The translations under genes and the position numbers were made by a program. DNA of 13,521 nucleotides from Bdellovibrio sp. CG10_big_fil_rev_8_21_14_0_10_47_8 (GTDB lineage: Bacteria > Bdellovibrionota > Bdellovibrionia > Bdellovibrionales > Bdellovibrionaceae): the NCBI GenBank assembly GCA_002773975.1, contig PEZR01000028.1:23534-37054 (forward strand), given 5' to 3'. This document shows, piece after piece, positions 7,867-13,521 of this stretch (the first letter of the stretch is position 1; every line of letters starts with the position of its first letter). A model generated the notes under the pieces. It made no database searches. It was not told the DNA's origin and saw nothing but the letters and a program-made list of their open reading frames with translations.

Positions 7867-9294
7867 CTAAGCCTTTAGGGCATTGAGCAGTTTATTGTAG
7901 ATATTGTCGAAGCCACCGTTACTCATGATGAGCACGATGTCTTTTTCTTTGGTTTTTTGCTTCAAGAATTCAACGATGCTATCCGCATTTGAAAAAACCT
8001 CTGCGGATTGGCCCGCCTGATGAATGTCAGCAATCAACTCTTCCGGTGAGAACCGATTCTCTTCGTCAATTTTTGACTGATCATAAGCCTGAGCAATCAA
8101 GGTTTCATCACAGCCCTGAAAAGCCTGCGCATAGTCCTTTTGAAAGATCTTTCGTCGTGAAGTGGCCGACCTCGGCTCAAACACGGCAAACAGACGGCCT
8201 CCCAATTTTTTTCGATCCTGGTATCTGGCCAAAATCCCCTTCACAGTTTCTCGAACAGCCGTTGGGTGGTGAGCAAAATCCTCGATCACCAAAACGCCAC
8301 GAGGTTCCCCAAGAATTTCTTGGCGACGTTTTACCCCTTGGAAGCTCTTTAGGGCCTGCGCAAGCTTCAACAAATCCCATCCTTGCTGATGAGCCAATCC
8401 AATCACTGCTGTGGCATTGAGAACGTTGTAGTCTCCGCTCATTGCCATGTCATAGCGACCAAGATCCAAACCCCGAAATTGAACCTGAAACTGAACCCCT
8501 TGGTCGCTGACCTTTATATCATGAGCTTGATAGTCGCCTTTTTTGATCCCATAGGAGAATCGACTCTTGGCCGAGCACTGAGTCCATAAGTCCATCACAT
8601 TGGCATCTTCAGCACAAGCCATCAGCGTCCCCTCGGTGGGAATTAAGTGCATCAGCTGCGCAAAGGCTGATTTCACGGCGTTGAGGTCCTTGTAAATGTC
8701 AGCATGGTCGAATTCACAGCTGGTGAAAATCACATGCCGAGGGCGGTAATGAATAAATTTGGGAACCTTGTCAAAAAAAGCGGTGTCATACTCATCGCCC
8801 TCGATCACAAAGAATTGCCCCTTTGGATTTTGAAACGAGTGATGGAAATTTTTGGGAATTCCGCCAATCAAGAAACCGGGCTGAAGGCCCATTTGGTTCG
8901 CCACCCATGCCATCATTGAAGTCGTGGTTGTCTTACCATGAGTCCCACTGACACAAATACACTGGCGATCTCCAATAATGAATTCTCCCATCGCTTTTGG
9001 CAGCGAGGTATACGGGATTTCCAGCCTCATCAATTCTTGCGCTTCCTCGTTGTTGGCTGAAATCACATTGCCCACGATCACCAAATCAGGACGTGGTTGA
9101 AGATTTTCTTTACGGTAACCCTTTTGGATAGAAATTCCGAGACCTTCCAGTTGCGTAGACATCGGAGGATAGGGATTTGAATCACTGCCTGTTACGTGAA
9201 AACCACGATCTTTCATCAAGCCGGCAAGACTGGCCATTGCTGTCCCACAGATTCCCATAAAATGAATATGTTCGCCTGGCTTCAACGTCATCAT
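7867..9294 (-). CDS. mpl: UDP-N-acetylmuramate:L-alanyl-gamma-D-glutamyl-meso-diaminopimelate ligase (Mpl)
   Basis: 475 residues (E. coli Mpl about 457), cytoplasmic, Mur-ligase fold. It joins recycled tripeptide L-Ala-D-Glu-mDAP to UDP-MurNAc using ATP, bypassing MurC, MurD and MurE. Seen: N-terminal Rossmann start HIHFMGICGTAM (9-20); VTGSDSNPYPPMST (34-47); ATP loop GTHGKTTT (117-124); EGDEYDTAFFDK (165-176), which separates Mpl from MurC; EFDHADIY (194-201); and FEPRSATSRR and IMSNGGFDNIY in the C-terminal domain, as in E. coli Mpl. The ATG at 9294 overlaps the upstream stop in an ATGA; a second ATG follows immediately at 9291 and could be the true start. GAGG lies 5 or 8 nt upstream, respectively. 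Last gene of the purL-purF-ldcA-hydrolase-mpl run. Confidence 0.96.
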   Translation of the reverse strand: MMTLKPGEHIHFMGICGTAMASLAGLMKDRGFHVTGSDSNPYPPMSTQLEGLGISIQKGYRKENLQPRPDLVIVGNVISANNEEAQELMRLEIPYTSLPKAMGEFIIGDRQCICVSGTHGKTTTTSMMAWVANQMGLQPGFLIGGIPKNFHHSFQNPKGQFFVIEGDEYDTAFFDKVPKFIHYRPRHVIFTSCEFDHADIYKDLNAVKSAFAQLMHLIPTEGTLMACAEDANVMDLWTQCSAKSRFSYGIKKGDYQAHDIKVSDQGVQFQVQFRGLDLGRYDMAMSGDYNVLNATAVIGLAHQQGWDLLKLAQALKSFQGVKRRQEILGEPRGVLVIEDFAHHPTAVRETVKGILARYQDRKKLGGRLFAVFEPRSATSRRKIFQKDYAQAFQGCDETLIAQAYDQSKIDEENRFSPEELIADIHQAGQSAEVFSNADSIVEFLKQKTKEKDIVLIMSNGGFDNIYNKLLNALKA

Positions 9295-10349
9295 GCTTTC
9301 CTCTTCAACCCCTCGACAACCCAATTGTGAATCTGTGGACGAAGAGAAGCAAACTCTTTATTCTCACGCCCCAGAAAAACTCGGTTGCTGAGAATGGTAA
9401 CAAGAAGATCCTGAGAGGGGTCATACCACAAAGAGGTTCCCGTAAAACCCGTGTGCCCAATTGAGTACAGCGAGAAATACGACCCTGCACTGGCAGTCCC
9501 AGGAGTCGGCATCATATACCCCAATGCCCAATCCCCTTTCCCCCGAGGTCTGGCCCTGGAAGAAAAAAGCTGAGCTGTTTTTTGACGAATGGAAGTTTTT
9601 GAAATTCCTCGAAGTTGGGAACGCAATAGAAGTCCATACCAAGAAACATCATCCACACTTCCAAACAATCCTGCCTGAGGAGCAACCCCTCCGAAGGACC
9701 AAGAATTGTCATCATGAACTTCTCCTTGGAGAATCTTATTTCTCCAAGAACATCTTTCCGTTGGTGCATATTGTTTGATCGGATATGGAGGCTTATTTTC
9801 AGGGTGAAAGTTCAATGTCGATCTCGAGTAAAAATCATCTTTCAATCGGCTCCAGTTCTCCAGCAGAGGCAAAGAATACATAGCTTCTAAAACATGCCCC
9901 AAAACTATGAACCCAATGTCCGAATAAACACTGGCCTCGCTGCGCATAACCTCCATCCCTCGAATGATCCGCCCACCTTCGACCCATCGATTGAGCGACG
10001 AGGTGGTGAGATCCAACTTTTGATACAATGGAGCCCACCAAGGCAATCCGGACGAATGGGTCAGGCAGTCTTTGATCAGGACATTCTCATAGGGAAACCA
10101 CGGGCAAAAATCCTGAACTCTTGAATTCAAATCCCACCGTTTCTCCTCGAAGGCCTTCATGAAGGCCTGGACGGTAAAAATAATTTTAGTCAAACTCGCC
10201 AAATCGTAATAAGGGAAGGTCTCTCCGAGCTCAATATCACAAACCTTTTTTCCCATTTGAAACACCTGAACTTGAACTCCAGGCGTCGCCGGAGAAAGCC
10301 GCTCTTGAATTTGCTGTTTCAATTTTTTCTCAAACAAGGACGTCGCCAT
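9291..10349 (-). CDS. Serine hydrolase of the beta-lactamase / penicillin-binding-like family, predicted cytoplasmic
   Basis: 352 residues from the ATG at 10349, two bases after the ldcA stop, with AGGGGA about 9 nt upstream. The longer in-frame start reads through the end of ldcA and is not favoured. Seen: S52-L-T-K55 (SxxK nucleophile), Y142-S-D (YxN/YxD element) and H299-T-G (KTG-like), the three motifs of class C beta-lactamase-fold hydrolases. Also DCLTHSSGLPW (94-104) and VHDDNSWSFGGVAPQAGLFGS (211-231), a block I recall from esterase/amidase members such as the muropeptide amidase AmiE (YbbE) of Bacillus. There is no signal peptide or membrane segment (N-terminus MATSLFEKKLKQQ), whereas most relatives are exported. 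Its place between ldcA and mpl suggests a cytoplasmic role on peptidoglycan peptides: an amidase, DD-carboxypeptidase or esterase. The exact reaction is inferred. Confidence 0.85.
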   Translation of the reverse strand: MATSLFEKKLKQQIQERLSPATPGVQVQVFQMGKKVCDIELGETFPYYDLASLTKIIFTVQAFMKAFEEKRWDLNSRVQDFCPWFPYENVLIKDCLTHSSGLPWWAPLYQKLDLTTSSLNRWVEGGRIIRGMEVMRSEASVYSDIGFIVLGHVLEAMYSLPLLENWSRLKDDFYSRSTLNFHPENKPPYPIKQYAPTERCSWRNKILQGEVHDDNSWSFGGVAPQAGLFGSVDDVSWYGLLLRSQLRGISKTSIRQKTAQLFSSRARPRGKGDWALGYMMPTPGTASAGSYFSLYSIGHTGFTGTSLWYDPSQDLLVTILSNRVFLGRENKEFASLRPQIHNWVVEGLKRKA

Positions 10350-10351
10350 TT

Positions 10352-11299
10352 TTACAAATCCCCTTGTATTCCTGTGTCCAGAGTCAAAGTCTTTGGACTC
10401 AGCTCTGCCACCGAGCCAAAGCTGAGGATGCGATTCGCTGCTCCATGACCGGTCTCTAGACCCGAGAAGCAAGGAACCTTTGACTGATACGCGAATCGCT
10501 CCAAAGCAAAACTTACCTGAGTTGAGCCATCTCTTTCCTCTCCGCCCAGGAAATCACCAAAAATGACAGCTTTTACTTTGTCCAATTTTTTTGCCTGACG
10601 AAGGTGTTCCAACATCCGGTCAACCCGATATCCTCGTTCACCGACCTCTTCCAGAATAATAATTTTGCCATCGGGATTCCAATCAAAGGGCGTTCCCACC
10701 GAGGAATCCAAAACCACCAAATTTCCACCGGTCACCGCGGCTCGAACTTGTTTAATTTTCTTAGCGGACATATTCATCGGTTGAATCGCAAAAACCTGTT
10801 CCTTCTGTTCCCCAAAAAGAATTCGTCGACATTCCTCAATCTGAGAAATAGCCAGTCTCCCTGAAATCAAGGACTCTAACAATGGCCCATGCAAAGAGGT
10901 CCACTTCCATTTTTGATTGAGCCAAAAAAGTAAAGAAGTGATATCGCTGTAGCCCATTAAAATTTTTGTTTTCGCAGGAGCTTTCATTTTCCAGAGCTCA
11001 GGCAAAAGCCGATTTGCACCGTAGCCCCCACGCAAGCACCAAACCATTTTCGAATCTTTGGCCAGCAATGCTTTCTTCAAGAGCTTCAGTCGCACCGAAT
11101 CCTCGTTGGAATGAAAGGGATGCGCCGAGAAAGTTTCTTTGGGCAAACGGGCTCGCAACCCCCAAGACTCGATCAACTCGAGAGCTTGGTCCACGTCATC
11201 CATTCTTGAACTTGATCCCGGAGAAACAATATCGACAAGATCCCCGGCTTTAAGGCCTGATAGTAATTTCAATCCTTTGACTGAAGGCTTTTTGCTCAT
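10352..11299 (-). CDS. ldcA: LD-carboxypeptidase (muramoyltetrapeptide carboxypeptidase, peptidase S66)
   Basis: 315 residues, typical for S66. It removes the terminal D-Ala from murein tetrapeptides in the cytoplasm, giving the tripeptide used by Mpl. Seen: RGGYGANRLL (90-99); nucleophile S118 in MGYSDITSLL; SLHGPL (135-140); catalytic Glu in IILEEVGE (E217); and His in LETGHG (H285), the S66 Ser-Glu-His triad. No signal peptide. The ATG at 11299 follows the purF stop by 18 nt, with GAGG about 10 nt upstream. The downstream hydrolase begins 2 nt after its stop, so the two are likely coupled. All catalytic residues are present. Confidence 0.95.
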   Translation of the reverse strand: MSKKPSVKGLKLLSGLKAGDLVDIVSPGSSSRMDDVDQALELIESWGLRARLPKETFSAHPFHSNEDSVRLKLLKKALLAKDSKMVWCLRGGYGANRLLPELWKMKAPAKTKILMGYSDITSLLFWLNQKWKWTSLHGPLLESLISGRLAISQIEECRRILFGEQKEQVFAIQPMNMSAKKIKQVRAAVTGGNLVVLDSSVGTPFDWNPDGKIIILEEVGERGYRVDRMLEHLRQAKKLDKVKAVIFGDFLGGEERDGSTQVSFALERFAYQSKVPCFSGLETGHGAANRILSFGSVAELSPKTLTLDTGIQGDL

Positions 11300-11317
11300 C
11301 CTTGGTATTTCCTCAGT

Positions 11318-12739
11318 TTAGGAGCTCAGAGCCCCATCCATCAATGGTGTCGGATAATGACCATCGAAGCAAGCCGCACAAAAAGATTTGGCCCCAGGAA
11401 CAGGTGCCTCACCAAAGGCAGCAAACAAGCCCTCGAGCGAGATATATGCGAGACTATCTGCCTCAACAAATTTTCGAATTTCTTCAATGCTCTGCAAGGC
11501 CGCGATCAATTGAGACTTTTGCGGAGTATCAACGCCGTAATAACAAGGACCTATCGTTGGCGGGCTGGCAATTCGCAGATGCACTTCTTTGGCCCCCGCT
11601 TGACGGACCAAAGCAATAATCTTTTGACTGGTGGTTCCACGAACCAAAGAGTCATCAACAACAATCACCCTTTTTCCAGCAAGCACAGCACTTTGTGGAT
11701 TCAACTTAATCTTAACTCCAAAGCTCCGAATGCTTTGATGGGGTTGGATAAAGGTCCTGCCTACATAGTGATTGCGAATAATCCCGTGTTCAAATGGAAT
11801 TCCACTCTCGAGGCTGTAACCCAAGGCTGCTGGGATTCCTCCGTCAGGCACCGGGATAACTACATCTGCATCCACGGGCGCTTCCTTCGCCAACCATCGC
11901 CCAAATTTCTTTCTGGCTTCATAAACGGAACGACCAAAAACAATCGAGTCCGGTCTGGCAAAGTAGACATGTTCAAAAATGCATTTTGCATGCTGAGTAT
12001 TGATGCTCTTCGGTGCAAATCTCTCTGAATGCTCTCCATTTTTATCTACCCAAAAGATTTCTCCAGGTTCAATTTCTCGAACCAACTGCGCACCGATCAA
12101 ATCAAATGCACAAGTTTCACTGGCAACCACTGGGGACCATTGTCCTTTTTCATTCATCTTCTTTCCCAGAACCAAGGGTCGAAAGCCCAAAGGGTCCCTG
12201 AGAGCCACCAATTTGTCATGAGTCATCAATACAAAACTATAAGCCCCGACCAATTGGGGAAGAGCTTTTTTCAAACACTCGACAATGTCCGAACTTGGGA
12301 CTCGTGCAATTTGATGAAGCAAAATCTCGGTGTCATTTGTCCCCTGGAAAATAGCGCCTTGGTCTTGAAGGCCAGATCTTAGTTGCTTCGAATTCACAAT
12401 GTTTCCATTGTGTGCGAGGGCCACGGGTCCCGAAACCAAATTTGCGAGTAATGGCTGTGCGTTGGCTAAAAGATTTTGTCCAGTGGTTGAATACCGCACA
12501 TGTCCAATCGACATCCTCCCCTGCAAACTCAAGAGCTCTGGCTCGTGAAAAACATCCCCAACCAGACCCAAGCCTTTGTGACTCAGATGCAAGCCTTCAT
12601 GGCAGGAGACAATTCCAGCGGACTCTTGCCCACGATGTTGCATAGCATAGAGACCTAAGTAGGTCAGTCTTGACGCATCTTCATGATCCCAGACTCCAAA
12701 AACGCCACACTCTTCTTTCCAACTGGAACCTCGACTCAT
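11318..12739 (-). CDS. purF: Amidophosphoribosyltransferase, Fe-S type with propeptide (PurF)
   Basis: 473 residues. It makes 5-phosphoribosylamine from PRPP and glutamine, the first committed purine step. Seen: a short N-terminal propeptide ending EE before C11 (EECGVFGV), the glutaminase nucleophile after processing; MQHRGQESAG (33-42); GHVRYSTTG (79-87); the PRPP-binding loop VIVVDDSLVRGTT (358-370). Four cysteines, C253, C399 (PPTIGPCYYG), C454 and C457 (CAACFDG), match the [4Fe-4S] ligands of the Bacillus subtilis enzyme, so this is the oxygen-sensitive, iron-sulfur form, not the E. coli form. The ATG at 12739 overlaps the purL stop in ATGA and has a strong AAGGAG (12747-12752) 7 nt upstream. 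Confidence 0.97.
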   Translation of the reverse strand: MSRGSSWKEECGVFGVWDHEDASRLTYLGLYAMQHRGQESAGIVSCHEGLHLSHKGLGLVGDVFHEPELLSLQGRMSIGHVRYSTTGQNLLANAQPLLANLVSGPVALAHNGNIVNSKQLRSGLQDQGAIFQGTNDTEILLHQIARVPSSDIVECLKKALPQLVGAYSFVLMTHDKLVALRDPLGFRPLVLGKKMNEKGQWSPVVASETCAFDLIGAQLVREIEPGEIFWVDKNGEHSERFAPKSINTQHAKCIFEHVYFARPDSIVFGRSVYEARKKFGRWLAKEAPVDADVVIPVPDGGIPAALGYSLESGIPFEHGIIRNHYVGRTFIQPHQSIRSFGVKIKLNPQSAVLAGKRVIVVDDSLVRGTTSQKIIALVRQAGAKEVHLRIASPPTIGPCYYGVDTPQKSQLIAALQSIEEIRKFVEADSLAYISLEGLFAAFGEAPVPGAKSFCAACFDGHYPTPLMDGALSS

Positions 12740-13521
12740 GTGGACACTCCTTGAAAATAAGACTGGAGGGCTTCGCTGGATAATTTTTGAAGCTCGGGCA
12801 AAGAAAACTGGAGCTCTGAACCCAGGTCTAAAACTGATTTTTTGGTAATCGCCAAATCTAAAATTTCAACATCAGCAGCCAAGATAGAGTTTTGAAAAAA
12901 CTTTTCAAAGGCTTCCGCCTGATCCGTCACCCACACAATTTGGTACAGGATATTTTTCATCCAGCTCGAGATCGACAAGTCTTGATGGGCCTGACAGCCA
13001 ATTCCATCCAAGGACATTTTTGCCAAGGCCAACGCAAGGCCACCGAGCCCCACCACCTGACTCGCCTGAGGAGGAATTTCCATCGCTGCTTTCCTCAATA
13101 AAGCGATCAGCTCCGTCACTTTTTGGGGATTGTACTCACCCTTAAACTGAGGTTTCTGGCCAAAACCTGAAAGCTCTAAGCCCTTGAGACGAAGAACCAA
13201 GACCTTGAGACCTTCTTTGCCAAATCGATCTGCAGCAAGACCGTCCACATGATCTCTGAGACCTACCACACCCGTCGCCGGAGTTGATGTGATATTTGAG
13301 CCCATGGTTTCATTGTAAAAACTGACGTTGCCGCTGATCACCGGTGCTTTTAAAAGAATGGAAGCTTCAGTGATCGCATCCACCGAGGCCACAAACTCGC
13401 TCATGATCTCAGGTCTTTCTGGATTTCCATAGTTCAAACAATCCGTGACGGCCAAGGCCCTGACCCCCTTGATTGCCATCTGCAACGCCGGATAAAAAAC
13501 TGAATCATAGGCACCAATCTG
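12736..13521 (-). CDS. purL: Phosphoribosylformylglycinamidine synthase PurL, C-terminal part (5' end off window)
   Basis: 262 in-frame codons including the stop, open at the right edge. The first visible residues are QIGAYDSVFYPA. PurL uses ATP and ammonia to turn FGAR into FGAM in purine synthesis. Seen: ALAVTDCLNYGNPERPEIM and ISGNVSFYNET, both characteristic of the PurL AIRS-like core, followed by TPATGVVGL at the start of the last domain. The end is at FQGVST; no glutamine amidotransferase domain follows, so this is the small type that works with PurQ and PurS, which are not in view. Odd: where relatives carry HDxSDGGLAVALAE, this protein reads QVVGLGGLALALAK, losing the His-Asp and the Asp before GG. 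The C-terminal domain is also rather short, about 190 residues after the SGNVSFYNET motif. Stop overlaps purF. Confidence 0.93.
   Translation of the reverse strand, partial: QIGAYDSVFYPALQMAIKGVRALAVTDCLNYGNPERPEIMSEFVASVDAITEASILLKAPVISGNVSFYNETMGSNITSTPATGVVGLRDHVDGLAADRFGKEGLKVLVLRLKGLELSGFGQKPQFKGEYNPQKVTELIALLRKAAMEIPPQASQVVGLGGLALALAKMSLDGIGCQAHQDLSISSWMKNILYQIVWVTDQAEAFEKFFQNSILAADVEILDLAITKKSVLDLGSELQFSLPELQKLSSEALQSYFQGVST

Noticed and set aside
7857..7885. Short dyad CCTAA / TTAGG around the mpl stop, between convergent genes
   Set aside because: Only a 5-bp stem, and the T run (TTTT) lies several bases further on; too weak to call a terminator.
10350..10472. Longer start for the serine hydrolase, overlapping ldcA
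   Set aside because: The added 41 residues are read out of frame from the conserved ldcA C-terminus and show no domain or signal peptide.
11357..12028. Plus-strand open frame of 223 codons
   Set aside because: It lies wholly antisense to the intact purF gene, has no recognisable motif and no convincing ribosome binding site; a shadow frame.

Overview
The window looks like a chromosomal housekeeping region of a Gram-negative, meso-diaminopimelate-type bacterium. Mpl and LdcA imply mDAP peptidoglycan recycling. The PurF is the iron-sulfur type with a propeptide, and PurL is the small-subunit type. Genes are packed with very short gaps. The combination (cytoplasmic peptidoglycan-recycling genes next to purLF, a secreted DUF2608-like HAD protein, a RCK_C-tailed antiporter) fits a delta-proteobacterial or Bdellovibrio-like lineage, but that placement is inference. 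No mobile element, tRNA, rRNA or CRISPR array was found.

Layout, left to right. (1) Positions 1-3556, minus strand: mutS, then a glnD-like nucleotidyltransferase gene that starts inside the mutS 3' end and runs off the left edge. (2) Positions 3557-3723: a divergent intergenic region. (3) Positions 3724-5916, plus strand: a CPA2 monovalent cation:proton antiporter with extra membrane helices and two RCK_C-like C-terminal domains. (4) Positions 5927-6910, minus strand: a secreted HAD-fold protein resembling DUF2608, convergent with the antiporter gene and divergent from (5) a LysR-type regulator at 6999-7856, plus strand. (6) Positions 7867-13521, minus strand: a five-gene run transcribed right to left, purL (5' part off the window) - purF - ldcA - serine hydrolase - mpl. 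Its junctions are 4-nt overlaps, a 2-nt gap or an 18-nt gap, so it is very probably one operon.

How the genes work together: purL and purF carry out two early steps of purine synthesis. The downstream three genes form a coherent cytoplasmic peptidoglycan-recycling set. LdcA trims tetrapeptide to tripeptide and Mpl ligates tripeptide to UDP-MurNAc. The serine beta-lactamase-fold protein between them has no signal peptide and is a good candidate for a cytoplasmic amidase or peptidase supplying or processing the same peptides. That candidate is the most interesting point of the window.
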